Of a stretch of 64,000 nt of DNA, positions 34,746 to 42,355 are shown piece after piece. Position 1 is the first letter of the stretch. Every line of letters starts with the position of its first letter. Under the pieces are notes generated by a model. It made no database searches and was not told where the DNA came from. It saw only the letters and a list, made by a program, of their open reading frames with translations. The translations under genes and the position numbers were made by a program. Origin of the DNA: Herpetosiphon geysericola (GTDB lineage Bacteria; Chloroflexota; Chloroflexia; Chloroflexales; Herpetosiphonaceae); the NCBI RefSeq assembly GCF_001306135.1, contig NZ_LGKP01000018.1, positions 1 to 64,000 of the forward strand, written 5' to 3'.

Positions 34746-35915
34746 TTAATGAGCGGCCTTTTCTGGGGCAGCACTCTTTTTGCCGATGGTCGTGATGGCC
34801 ACGCCAGCGGTCGAGACAGGCGATTTCGTGACAATGGCGCGGATGATCCGTGCCCAGCGCTCAATCGCCGATGTTTTGAGCCAATAGCTCCGACAGCCCC
34901 ATGAAGGGAGCGGAACAATCAGGCCGTGGGTCAGCCCCAACTGCCAGAGATCATCCAGCCAATGCGACTGGAGTGGCAGCGGGCAGGCCCGTTCAAGTTG
35001 CGCCCACAGAATCGCATGATTGGGAATCCCGTCCATGCCCGTGAGGTGCAGACAATCCTCGCCCGCGTGCGGGGTTAAGACCGAACGGTGGAGGATGGTG
35101 GTGGTGGCCAGTCGCGAGGACGGCAACGGCATTTCATTGCGCAGCGTGCGGTACTGTTGCGTCCCACTGGCTTTCTGGGCGAGTTGTTTCCCGACTTGGT
35201 AGTAGGGCATGGGTTCGCCGAGGGCCATGGTGGGGACGAGCGGCTGCTGCGGGAGGGTGATGGCGTGGCGCGACCCATCAAGGATCGAGGCCCACGCGGC
35301 AGCACATTTGGCGCTACTGCCAACAACGGTCAACGCCCCAATGGTGGGGATGTCGCTGCCCGTTGGCAAGAGATTCGGGGGAAGAACACACCACGCAACC
35401 ACGGGCACGGTTTCCTTGGAGGGAAGATCGAGCATGCGGTGGTGGAGGGTGTGCGGGCGACCCCGAAACGGATTGGTGGCGGCGAGTGTCCTCGTCACAT
35501 GGTCGTCAGCAACAACCCATGGGGCATCGGGACACGCGAGGCCGTGGAGCATGATCGCGGTCAGGATCTGGTCATGCGCGGTTGGTTCCGTGCTGAACAG
35601 GCCCGACCGTGATCGTTGGTGCATGGTGATCAGGGCCTGCTTCATCGCATCGGCGCTGAGCGTTTGGGTGATGGAATTGTCTTCATTGCGGTGGCTGGTG
35701 ATCGCGGCCTGCATGGCCTCGACCACCGGAAGCATGCCCACAAACACTGCTTGACTCATCAGGTGATGCGGGCTATGCGTAGATGTGGCAGCTGCGACGG
35801 CGGTGATGAATGGATCATCCCATTCCTCCTCAGAAAGCAGGGGGAATCGACGCAGGCGGGTGAAGGCGTGCCAGAAGCGGGCGGCTTCGGGCAGGAGGGC
35901 AAACAGGGACGACAT
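34746..35915 (-). CDS. Unknown operon protein (389 residues)
   Basis: The start at 35915 (MSSLFALLPEAARFW) has AAAGGATG about 9 nt upstream. The protein reads as an ordinary soluble alpha/beta protein with no signal peptide. Recognisable stretches are HLMSQAVFVGMLPVVEAMQA, DAPWVVADDHVTRTLAATNP and GIPNHAILWAQLERACPLPL. A Lys/Ala-rich tail ends it. I do not recognise a family. It lies between the 95-residue protein and the methyltransferase, so a role in DNA processing or protection of the element is an inference from neighbours only. Confidence 0.7.
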   Translation of the reverse strand: MSSLFALLPEAARFWHAFTRLRRFPLLSEEEWDDPFITAVAAATSTHSPHHLMSQAVFVGMLPVVEAMQAAITSHRNEDNSITQTLSADAMKQALITMHQRSRSGLFSTEPTAHDQILTAIMLHGLACPDAPWVVADDHVTRTLAATNPFRGRPHTLHHRMLDLPSKETVPVVAWCVLPPNLLPTGSDIPTIGALTVVGSSAKCAAAWASILDGSRHAITLPQQPLVPTMALGEPMPYYQVGKQLAQKASGTQQYRTLRNEMPLPSSRLATTTILHRSVLTPHAGEDCLHLTGMDGIPNHAILWAQLERACPLPLQSHWLDDLWQLGLTHGLIVPLPSWGCRSYWLKTSAIERWARIIRAIVTKSPVSTAGVAITTIGKKSAAPEKAAH

Positions 35916-35955
35916 GGTGACATCCTTTCGGATCACGAGGCCGTCCCCACGAGGA

Positions 35956-35982
35956 GCGGGCGCATCGTGATGATACGCCCGC
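35956..35982 (-). promoter_or_regulatory. Hairpin upstream of the 389-residue gene
   Basis: GCGGGCG (35956-35962) pairs with CGCCCGC (35976-35982). Outside it, the GTCCCC and GGGGG runs can extend the fold. The spacer is 86 nt, with the ribosome-binding site after the stem. Confidence 0.55.
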
Positions 35983-36001
35983 AGGGGGCAACAGAACAGA
36001 T

Positions 36002-36289
36002 TTAGGCAGCGGGTGCTTCGTCAGCGTCGCTGCTGGTGTTGGTGGCTGGCTCGTCGGCTTCTTGGGGCATAACGCCTTTCGTGAGTCGATCATAGACCAG
36101 CTGGTTTAAGCGCGTTTCGCCGTCGAAATAGCTTGGGCTGGAGCCGACGTATGCGCCGTCCAGGTACAAGCTGAAATCGCCCGTTGTGCGATCATAATTG
36201 ATGGTTTTCCCCACCGGATTGATCACGGGCATGAATGGGACAACGGGTTTGCGCGTGGTTTTTTTGGTGCGTTGTTTGGTCGCGGCCAT
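36002..36289 (-). CDS. Small unknown operon protein (95 residues)
   Basis: The start at 36289 (MAATKQRTKKTTRKP) is preceded by GGAGGAC at about 8 nt; the frame extends further upstream by chance. The basic N-terminus is followed by VINPVGKTINYDRTTGDFSL and YLDGAYVGSSPSYFDGETRL, then LNQLVYDRLTKG and an acidic tail. The middle may be a small beta domain. Not recognised. Similar small basic proteins occur among plasmid transfer and single-strand DNA genes, but I cannot support that here. Confidence 0.65.
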   Translation of the reverse strand: MAATKQRTKKTTRKPVVPFMPVINPVGKTINYDRTTGDFSLYLDGAYVGSSPSYFDGETRLNQLVYDRLTKGVMPQEADEPATNTSSDADEAPAA

Positions 36290-36333
36290 GATGATGTCCT
36301 CCGTATGAGCGGTGGAAACTCCATGGCCACCCG

Positions 36334-36361
36334 CGTTGGGTCGCCAGTGGCGTTCCCAACG
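36334..36361 (-). promoter_or_regulatory. Nested hairpin upstream of the 95-residue gene
   Basis: CGTTGGG (36334-36340) pairs with CCCAACG (36355-36361) around an inner CGCC/GGCG stem (36342-36345, 36349-36352). This matches the two-level design of the hairpins at 33210 and 30440. Confidence 0.65.
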
Positions 36362-36383
36362 GGGATTTGACATACAACAACGA

Positions 36384-36950
36384 TTAGGCGGCATCCGTGT
36401 CGGCAGCTCGTTGCGCATGGCGCTCGCGCTGCTCCCGAATGCGGTGGTATTCATAGGTTCCCTGACGGTGGGCTAAATGGGCCTGAAGTTCCAAGGCCAG
36501 CATGGTCATGTCATCGATGCTCAGGCGAATATCGGCAACGCTCGTTGGTTTTCCAATCGGGCTAATGCCGCCCGTGTCCAGCAGTCTGCCTGGTCCAATC
36601 CCAATGACGATGCGCCATGGCATGGTGGCAAACTGGCCGTTTTGTCCCGCGTCGAAGACGAACTTCAGAATGCGAGACTCCACCACCCCGTCGCGGCTGC
36701 TGCCGCCGATGACTTCAAAACAGAAGCCGTCGCTTGGCGGTAAGACCGGATCAAGGATGCGGTGGATGAGCAGGCGTGCTTTTGGCACGGGGATATAGGC
36801 GCTGAGCATGGGGATGACCTTCTGGCCGTAACCACCGATGGCAATCTTGATCTTGCCAATCAGCAAGGCCGAGATGACATAACAATAGCGGCTTTTGGTC
36901 ACCATGGTCCAAATATCGTAGTCAGGGGTGTGGGTTTCTTGATTGGTCAT
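36384..36950 (-). CDS. Unknown operon protein (188 residues)
   Basis: The ATG at 36950 (MTNQETHTPDYD) has AAAGGAG at a good distance. The protein starts with a possible beta-rich domain (SRYCYVISALLIGKIKIAIG, YIPVPKARLLIHRILDP) and has a helical C-terminus (MTMLALELQAHLAHRQGTYE, then RIREQRERHAQRAADT). No motif I can assign. Its ribosome-binding site and operon position support a real gene. Confidence 0.65.
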   Translation of the reverse strand: MTNQETHTPDYDIWTMVTKSRYCYVISALLIGKIKIAIGGYGQKVIPMLSAYIPVPKARLLIHRILDPVLPPSDGFCFEVIGGSSRDGVVESRILKFVFDAGQNGQFATMPWRIVIGIGPGRLLDTGGISPIGKPTSVADIRLSIDDMTMLALELQAHLAHRQGTYEYHRIREQRERHAQRAADTDAA

Positions 36951-36973
36951 GGGGATGCTCCTTTAACAAAACA

Positions 36974-36998
36974 GCATCGCCCATGGGATGGCCGATGC
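36974..36998 (-). promoter_or_regulatory. Hairpin upstream of the 188-residue gene
   Basis: GCATCG (36974-36979) pairs with CGATGC (36993-36998), with CCATGG in the loop. A second small stem (CCACC/GGTGG) lies nearby on the 5' side of the transcript. Confidence 0.55.
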
Positions 36999-37030
36999 AG
37001 AAACAACGGCCACCGTGCTGGTGGAATGAC

Positions 37031-37444
37031 TTAATACTCAGTTTCCCGCCACATACGCAGGATAACCCGCACCGGAACGCGCCGTTCGCGTCGCCAATTC
37101 CGCCAGAGGCAGACCAGCAACGGCGTGCGCACCCAGTGGATGCGGATTGGAACCTGCAACTCAGCAGCAAGGCGTTCCCAGCGCTGTCGCCAGGCACGGC
37201 GGAGGTTGGTTGCATCGAGTACAACCCACTGACCGCTGAGCAAGGCAGCTTCCACGCGCATCTGGGCAATGGCCAAGACATCCGTGTTACGGGACTGGTC
37301 GTTGACATCGCCGAGTTCGGCGCGGATTGCGTCAAGGGAAACAATGATTGCGCCAAGGGCTTTAAGGCGGCGGGTGAGGGTACTCTTGCCACTCCCCGGA
37401 AGTCCGGCGAGCAGGGTGAGTGAGGGCGTTTCACAGAAAATCAT
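37031..37444 (-). CDS. P-loop kinase-like protein (AAA_33/Zeta-like fold)
   Basis: 137 residues from the ATG at 37444 (MIFCETPSLTLLAG), preferred because GAGGT lies 8 nt upstream; 37459 is an alternative. Walker A is LLAGLPGSGKSTLTRRL (about residues 11-27). IVSLDAIRAELGD follows as the usual second strand with a substrate Asp, and VVLDATNLRRAWRQRW matches the Asp-Ala-Thr-Asn element of polynucleotide-kinase-like AAA_33 proteins. Probably phosphorylates a small molecule or nucleic acid end. The protein is short and lacks an obvious lid. Confidence 0.75.
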   Translation of the reverse strand: MIFCETPSLTLLAGLPGSGKSTLTRRLKALGAIIVSLDAIRAELGDVNDQSRNTDVLAIAQMRVEAALLSGQWVVLDATNLRRAWRQRWERLAAELQVPIRIHWVRTPLLVCLWRNWRRERRVPVRVILRMWRETEY

Positions 37445-37461
37445 CGGGTGGTACCTCATTC

Positions 37462-37629
37462 CTACAAGGCTTTGACGACCGCACCCGTGTGGGCGCAGCG
37501 AATTTCAAAGCGGAAGCAGTTGCCGAGTTGGATTGCAGTTGCGTGGGCAGTTAAGGCTTCAACGGAAGATGAGGTAAACGATGAGACACGTTCGCGACCG
37601 TGACGGCCAATCAGGGCTAAAGCGTACAT
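37462..37629 (-). CDS. Small ORF (55 residues), first gene of the long operon
   Basis: Starts MYALALIGRHGRERV and ends RCAHTGAVVKAL, with TTAGGAG 6-7 nt before the ATG at 37629. Its stop lies 18 nt before the preferred kinase start. The composition is protein-like and the spacing to its neighbour is tight, so I believe it is translated. It was found by reading the strand directly. Function unknown; the 3' end overlaps a CGCCC/GGGTG hairpin. Confidence 0.6.
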   Translation of the reverse strand: MYALALIGRHGRERVSSFTSSSVEALTAHATAIQLGNCFRFEIRCAHTGAVVKAL

Positions 37630-38118
37630 CAGACACTCCTAAGAGATAACAGATGCCGCCAGCGAGAGACGGCAATCGAAAGATCGAAAGACCGTCCCCC
37701 TGAAGGGAGACACAGCAGCGGGCAAACCAAAACGGGCATGCAAAAACAGCCATCCGTGTCAAACACGCATGGAATGGCGCATGGCCAGTGGGTAAAAACG
37801 TCACAGGTGACGGAGAAAATGGACGGAATGTCCAGTGAAGCGCCGTGAGAGAGGATACGGCGATGTCCCCCACCACGCAGTTGCAGAAGCCTCTCGGCGT
37901 GGTGTTCGGTTTGCTATCCGTTCTGAAGGTGCGTGCAATGCTGAATTGGAATCGGCTGATTGGTCAATCGTCGCTTCGGGCGACTGGGCGGTGGTGGCGG
38001 CTGGCGGTTGGGATTGAATGTCAGAACGACATCCCAACGGCGGGCGGCGACCATGGCGCAGCGGCGCGATCCTTCGATTGAAAATCAGCGAGGCCGTTGT
38101 CGGCATCACATAGGGATG
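37630..38118 (-). promoter_or_regulatory. Long 5' leader of the minus-strand operon
   Basis: About 480 nt between the promoter at 38119-38147 and the first supported gene. It contains GTCCCCC (37694-37700) pairing with GGGAGAC (37705-37711) and further short stems. A minus-strand frame at 37801-38163 crosses it, but that frame starts upstream of the transcription start and lacks a ribosome-binding site. It may hold a regulatory RNA. Confidence 0.5.
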
Positions 38119-38147
38119 AGTATAGCAAGCGGGCATGGGCTTGTCAA
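38119..38147 (-). promoter_or_regulatory. Near-consensus sigma-70 promoter of the long operon
   Basis: On the minus strand, TTGACA (38142-38147) and TATACT (38119-38124) are separated by exactly 17 bp. The -35 matches the consensus perfectly and the -10 at five of six positions. Transcription would run left through the genes down to about 28.75 kb. Confidence 0.85.
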
Positions 38148-38202
38148 CTCGATCTTGACGCATGGGCTAGGATAGAACCAGTGTTGAACGGAAGGATAAC
38201 GC

Positions 38203-39129
38203 ATGGAACGCGAACCGATTCACTGGCAACCGATCACGATGCTGCCCACACTGGTGATGATGGCCGATGAAGCCTTGGCCGAGGCTGAGGAGCAGCTGGA
38301 GAATATGCAGGTCGCGGTGCAACGACCGGGCCTGCTCGATGCGGCCACCATTGCCCGCGCCGTCCAGATCTACGAGGAGCAACGCCACTTTTTGACGATC
38401 TACGCGGAGCAAGGTCGGCGCTGGCAGCAGCTCAATCCCACCGGAGCCACACTCCGCCAGCTTGAAACCCTGTTGGCCACGACCGCCAAAGCGACCACGG
38501 TCAATGCCGAATTGCTGGCGGTATTGGCGCAGCTGCAAGCCCAGCCAACGAGTCCGCAGGATGAAGACTGGTACACGGCGGTTGGCGAGATTGCCATGGC
38601 GTTAGCCGATGGGCGGGTCGTCGAGGCTATGGCGTGGGCGGATGAGGCGCTAGAAACGGTAGGGTGGACGGCGCGGCAGCGGGCCGAGTTGTTGGGCTTA
38701 CGCGGCTTAGCATGGGTAGATTACGGCGAGTTCGGGGAAGCCGTGCGGGATTATCGGGCGGCGCTCGCGCTATGGGCGATGCTGCCAGAGGATGCTGATC
38801 GGGTGAAACACATCCAAACGTGGGATTTGCTGATTCAGGCGCTTTTACATCAGGAAGATTTCCCGCAGGCAACCGAGGCGGTAACAACCCTCGTGCAGCT
38901 CGTGGACACACACAAGGATGGCCTGTTTAAGCAGCCAGATGGGCCACGGTTGTGGATGGCGACGGCCTATCATCGCGCCTTGGTGGCTGAATTCGCCTTG
39001 GATTATCCGACGGCTGCGACGTGGTACGCAGAAGCGCAGCAGCGCGCACAAACGATTGCCCTTGCACCCGATCATCCGCTGGCCCGCTTGATTGCTGAAG
39101 GGATTGAGCGCAACGAGCAAGGATCTTGA
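38203..39129 (+). CDS. TPR-type helical repeat protein
   Basis: 308 residues, with GGAAGGAT 6 nt before the ATG. The N-terminal half is long helices (LADEALAEAEEQLENMQVAV-like, LLAVLAQLQAQP). From about residue 125, TPR-like helix pairs appear: ALADGRVVEAMAWADEALET, LRGLAWVDYGEFGEAVRDYR, LIQALLHQEDFPQATEAVTT and FALDYPTAATWYAEAQQRAQ. Probably a cytosolic interaction scaffold. It is divergent from the long operon and immediately upstream of the first CRISPR leader. No enzymatic motif. Confidence 0.75.
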   Translation: MEREPIHWQPITMLPTLVMMADEALAEAEEQLENMQVAVQRPGLLDAATIARAVQIYEEQRHFLTIYAEQGRRWQQLNPTGATLRQLETLLATTAKATTVNAELLAVLAQLQAQPTSPQDEDWYTAVGEIAMALADGRVVEAMAWADEALETVGWTARQRAELLGLRGLAWVDYGEFGEAVRDYRAALALWAMLPEDADRVKHIQTWDLLIQALLHQEDFPQATEAVTTLVQLVDTHKDGLFKQPDGPRLWMATAYHRALVAEFALDYPTAATWYAEAQQRAQTIALAPDHPLARLIAEGIERNEQGS

Positions 39130-39143
39130 CGGTACTGGTATAC

Positions 39144-39282
39144 TGGACACAAGAAACCAAACAATCTCGTATTGAATTGACATAATAGAGAAGGATGTTC
39201 GCGCGATGGATGGGTCTGGTCAGCAAGCGGTGGTGCAGCGCACACAGCGAGCGGCTCCCATCCAAAAAGTGGACACAGCGGA
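39144..39282 (+). promoter_or_regulatory. Leader of CRISPR array 1
   Basis: Contains TTGACATAAT at 39177-39186 and AGTGGACACAGCGGA immediately before the first repeat. The same two elements occur before array 2 at the same distance (106 bp from TTGACATAAT to the first repeat). A further TGGACACA lies at 39144-39151. This conservation between unrelated flanks marks it as the functional leader and fixes the direction as plus. Confidence 0.75.
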
Positions 39283-39690
39283 GTTCAACAAGCCATAATC
39301 CTTGCGAAGGGATTGAAACTCTGTAACAACTAAATCACGGCCACTCGATTTATTAGTTCAACAAGCCATAATCCTTGCGAAGGGATTGAAACGTCATTGC
39401 CACGCATTGATTAATTTCTGAATCCTTCAGCGTTCAACAAGCCATAATCCTTGCGAAGGGATTGAAACTCGATCAACCCCGTGCTGGGGATCATCGCAGT
39501 TGCCTTGTTCAACAAGCCATAATCCTTGCGAAGGGATTGAAACATCAAGTGTCTGGCGGCTGGCGGTGGTGTTGGTGTTCGTTCAACAAGCCATAATCCT
39601 TGCGAAGGGATTGAAACTTTGTGCCATTGCCGCCGGTGAATTCGCCGTCTCGGGTTCAACAAGCCATAATCCTTGCGAAGGGATTGAAAC
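39283..39690 (+). CRISPR. CRISPR array 1: six repeats, five spacers
   Basis: Six identical 37-bp repeats start at 39283, 39356, 39432, 39507, 39581 and 39654. They begin GTTCAACAAGCCATAATCCT and end GCGAAGGGATTGAAAC. The inner AATCC...GGGATT arms form a short stem. Spacers are 36, 39, 38, 37 and 36 bp and are all different. The GATTGAAAC end is typical of many type I and III repeats. No cas gene is in the window, so processing enzymes must be encoded elsewhere. The last repeat is not degenerate, which is compatible with a young or truncated trailer end. Confidence 0.97.
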
Positions 39691-39769
39691 TCTAAACAAC
39701 CTCAAACTGTGACAATTTGGGCTAAAATGCATAACGCCCTCCATCAAAATCAGGTCTTTTTTATCTTCG

Positions 39770-39797
39770 ATTCCACTATCTTGCACGATATTGGAAT
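39770..39797. promoter_or_regulatory. Operator-like repeat, copy 1
   Basis: A 28-bp element starting ATTCCACTATCTTG and ending TTGGAAT, with ATTCCA/TGGAAT as inverted ends. A near copy lies 112 bp downstream at 39882-39909. Confidence 0.6.
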
Positions 39798-39855
39798 AAC
39801 CCGATTAATCCGTGCATTGCTCTATCAAAAATCCTCCAAAACTCCCAACAAATCA

Positions 39856-39883
39856 TTGACATTCACGCACAATCATCTACAAT
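39856..39883 (+). promoter_or_regulatory. Promoter of the 39918-42282 unit
   Basis: TTGACA (39856-39861) and TACAAT (39878-39883) are separated by 16 bp. They lie 35 bp upstream of the next gene's ATG, between the two operator-like repeats. Confidence 0.75.
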
Positions 39884-39909
39884 TCCACTATCTTGAATGA
39901 TTCTGGAAT
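39882..39909. promoter_or_regulatory. Operator-like repeat, copy 2
   Basis: ATTCCACTATCTTG...CTGGAAT, matching the 39770 copy at 23 of 28 positions. It overlaps the end of the -10 box and the predicted transcription start, so a bound protein would repress the unit. Confidence 0.65.
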
Positions 39910-39917
39910 AGGAGCCT

Positions 39918-40253
39918 ATGATGCGACGAATTACCGCCGAAACCTATGATGCCTGCGCGACTGAATGGGAAAGCCATCTTCGTGATCGCTTTTCTCATTG
40001 CCGCTGGAACCTTGCCCGCTACGCCGATCTCGAGGCCAATCATCAGGTTTCCCAGGATACCGATGGCAATGACATTACCGTTGGATTCATCGTCGTTGGA
40101 GCCAATCCAAGGGGTGAGGAATACAGCCTGATGGTGGCCAATCACGATGCGGCGGCGGGGTTGCTTCCGCTGACCGCCGTGCTTGCAACACTCGACGATG
40201 TTGGGGCGACGATTGAACGGATGGTGGGCATTGACCTGCTCCGCGCCGCATAA
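39918..40253 (+). CDS. Unknown small protein, first gene of a three-gene unit
   Basis: 111 residues starting MMRRITAETYDACATEW, with ATAGGAG before the ATG. It contains CRWNLARYADLEANHQVSQD and DITVGFIVVGANPRGEEYSL, suggesting an alpha/beta fold. No family recognised. It is followed after 14 bp by the zinc-finger protein and is under the promoter and operator at 39856-39909. Position between a CRISPR array and a restriction gene suggests a defence-linked unit, an inference from neighbours only. Confidence 0.65.
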   Translation: MMRRITAETYDACATEWESHLRDRFSHCRWNLARYADLEANHQVSQDTDGNDITVGFIVVGANPRGEEYSLMVANHDAAAGLLPLTAVLATLDDVGATIERMVGIDLLRAA

Positions 40254-40267
40254 CGAAGGAGCAGCCC

Positions 40268-41032
40268 ATGTCGCATCGCCGTGTGACCGTCAACAGCCAT
40301 ACGCGGGTCATGCCGCTCAAAACCTTTGCTATCGTCTGTCGCTGGTGTGGGCAGACGGCAACGGTCGAAACCTATCCCGGTCGGAAACCAACCCTGTGTA
40401 GCGCGGAATGTGCAATCGAGGCTCGCAAAGATCACGACCGACGGCGCAAGGCTGCCAAAAAGGCGGGTCAGCCAGCGCCGCGTGCTGCTGCTGTGGTTGC
40501 GCCAATAGAGTTACCTACACGCTTCGTGCTCTGGCCATCGCAGGTTGACCGGACGCTGGATCGGTCATTGATGGGGCCATTTGGAACAGGTTTGTTGGGG
40601 ACACTGAAAACCAAGGCAGATGGGCGGCAAATTCTGGCGATCCTCGACGCACTGCTCATCGAGCTGTGGGCCGTGACGGTGCGTTGGTTGGTCCTGGACT
40701 GTGTTCGGCGTGAACCGGAAGCCTTGACGGCGCGGCTGGCGGTGGCGCTCACACCTGATCCGCTGCGCAAGGATGTTCAATGGCAGCGTGAGGTTACTGA
40801 TCTGTGCAGCCAGATGCAGGGCCAAGGTCGATTAAATGCAGCCCAACGCGCGCAGCTGCGATCGGTTGGCGCAACCGTATCAAATGATTTCGTTGGGAGA
40901 CAGATGCGCGGTCTTGGGGAAGAAGAAGCCTTGGATGCTACACAGCGTGCAGTGGCCGAGCGCGAATTGGCAGTAGCATTGATACAGCTGGAAGCAGTTA
41001 TGAGAACGGATGGCGACTTACTCCGAGCATAG
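40268..41032 (+). CDS. Unknown protein with N-terminal zinc finger
   Basis: 254 residues, with AAGGAG before the ATG. Residues 24-50 carry CRWCGQTATVETYPGRKPTL and CSAEC, a treble-clef-like CxxC...CxxxC finger, followed by a basic linker (RKDHDRRRKAAKKAGQPAP). The rest is helical (ILDALLIELWAVTVRWLVLD, AVAERELAVALIQLEAVMRT). The finger and basic linker suggest nucleic-acid binding. It could be the regulator of the unit, but it has no standard HTH. Family not recognised. Confidence 0.65.
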   Translation: MSHRRVTVNSHTRVMPLKTFAIVCRWCGQTATVETYPGRKPTLCSAECAIEARKDHDRRRKAAKKAGQPAPRAAAVVAPIELPTRFVLWPSQVDRTLDRSLMGPFGTGLLGTLKTKADGRQILAILDALLIELWAVTVRWLVLDCVRREPEALTARLAVALTPDPLRKDVQWQREVTDLCSQMQGQGRLNAAQRAQLRSVGATVSNDFVGRQMRGLGEEEALDATQRAVAERELAVALIQLEAVMRTDGDLLRA

Positions 41033-41049
41033 CAGAATGGGAGCGGACG

Positions 41050-42282
41050 ATGATAGATTTTTCCGAAGGCGAGCTTCAGCGGATTCAGGATGAGTTGTAC
41101 CGATCAGGCTATCCTTTAGAACATCGCGTAGCGGCCATCTGTCGGGCCGCTATTCGTGGGCCAGAACTGGGGAGCGGTAGTTTTCAGCATCGTGACGATG
41201 GGTATTATCGTCGTTTGCCTGATGATACATGGGAGCATGTCCCAACGCCATTCCTTTCATACCCTGCTTGGCCGCATGCGGATTCCATGTGGTCTGCGCA
41301 GCGGGTTGTGTATCGCGATACCCGCCAACCGACCGGTCATCCGGCGGTCTGGCGTGAGGTTGATCGTGAGGCCACGTTTCAATGTTTTGCCCATGTGGGT
41401 TTCGATGACACTGATGACGCAACGATCAGCCTTGAGACGCAGATGCTGATTGAGTGTAAGCATCGCGAGCAGGTGATGCTGGTGGGGTTTATCGACGATG
41501 ATCGACCGCAAACGGTGTTCCCCATCCTCTCGCCGTTGGCCCATACGCGGCTCATCAAGTCGATTGCACGGCAGATTCCACAGCCCTTTGCCCATATTCC
41601 GCGTGTGATCCCCAGTGCGCTGGAGAAGAAGGATAAGACAGGCTGGCATAGTTATAAAGAAAATTTGGTGTACAACGCAGCGGGAAGTCTCTATGACTAT
41701 CTTACCCATCGCTGGAGTGGCTGGGCTGGTCATGAGATTCACCCGTTTTTACATGAACAGGGCTTGTGGCAACAGGTTGAATCGCAGCTGGACTCGCCCT
41801 ATTTTTCGCTCGGAAGCTGGATGTATCATCATGTGACGGAGGAGCAGTATCGCGCCTTTAATGCCACGCATGCCCAATGGAACAGCATTCCGCCAGTGGT
41901 GCTAACCGTGCCTATTGTCTGTGTGGATATGCCCTTATACCAAGTCAGTGTAGCCCACGATGGGACACTGGGGGAGCTTATGCCAACACAGGCGATGATC
42001 GTGGAAGAACGGGTCCAGGCATGGCCAACCCCGTGTCTCTCGGCACTCGTTCCTGATCAGGTTGGCTATCGGCCAACGACGGCAGCGCCCGTCTTGATCG
42101 TGCATCGGGATGGATTAATGGATATCTTCTGTCGGGTTGCGACGTGGGTTACGGCATGGCATGAGGCGCTTGATGAAGGAAGGGCTGATCCAAGCTTGGT
42201 CGCCGCGTGGCCGCTGGAGGAAGCGCTGTGGAATGCCTATTATTTGCATCGAGCTGGAATTCACGATCTCGATGATGCATAA
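41050..42282 (+). CDS. Possible PD-(D/E)XK nuclease-like protein
   Basis: 410 residues, with GGGAGCG before the ATG. The central segment ISLETQMLIECKHREQVMLV (about residues 126-145) resembles the E...(D/E)xK strand pair of restriction-type nucleases: Glu-129, then ECK about seven residues later. Upstream, QCFAHVGFDDTDD could supply the missing Asp. The rest is not recognised. It is the last gene of the unit starting at 39918 and lies immediately before the MmeI-like restriction gene. The nuclease call rests on a short motif and is tentative. Confidence 0.55.
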   Translation: MIDFSEGELQRIQDELYRSGYPLEHRVAAICRAAIRGPELGSGSFQHRDDGYYRRLPDDTWEHVPTPFLSYPAWPHADSMWSAQRVVYRDTRQPTGHPAVWREVDREATFQCFAHVGFDDTDDATISLETQMLIECKHREQVMLVGFIDDDRPQTVFPILSPLAHTRLIKSIARQIPQPFAHIPRVIPSALEKKDKTGWHSYKENLVYNAAGSLYDYLTHRWSGWAGHEIHPFLHEQGLWQQVESQLDSPYFSLGSWMYHHVTEEQYRAFNATHAQWNSIPPVVLTVPIVCVDMPLYQVSVAHDGTLGELMPTQAMIVEERVQAWPTPCLSALVPDQVGYRPTTAAPVLIVHRDGLMDIFCRVATWVTAWHEALDEGRADPSLVAAWPLEEALWNAYYLHRAGIHDLDDA

Positions 42283-42293
42283 CAAATCTACTT

Positions 42294-42348
42294 TTGGAGT
42301 TGCTAGGGACTATGCTATGATGCTCCACATCCAATCCAGTGTGGAGCA
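42294..42348 (+). promoter_or_regulatory. Promoter and inverted repeat before the restriction gene
   Basis: TTGGAG (42294-42299) and TATGAT (42316-42321), 16 bp apart, form a promoter candidate. TGCTCCACA (42321-42329) and TGTGGAGCA (42340-42348) are perfect inverted arms over the expected start of transcription and next to the ATG at 42356. It may be an operator or a translational hairpin, since the right arm contains the GGAG ribosome-binding site. Confidence 0.6.
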
Positions 42349-42355
42349 ACGCATC

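Noticed and set aside
37801-38163. Minus-strand ORF of 120 residues in the operon leader
   Set aside because: Its first ATG lies upstream of the transcription start predicted from the TTGACA/TATACT promoter, and no internal start has a ribosome-binding site.
39411-39662. ORFs across the CRISPR array on both strands
   Set aside because: Their repeated peptide (FQSLRKDYGLLN) is a translation of the CRISPR repeat.
42137-42355. Upstream extension of the MmeI-like gene
   Set aside because: It overlaps the end of the 41050-42282 gene in another frame; family similarity and a GGAG site begin at the ATG at 42356.
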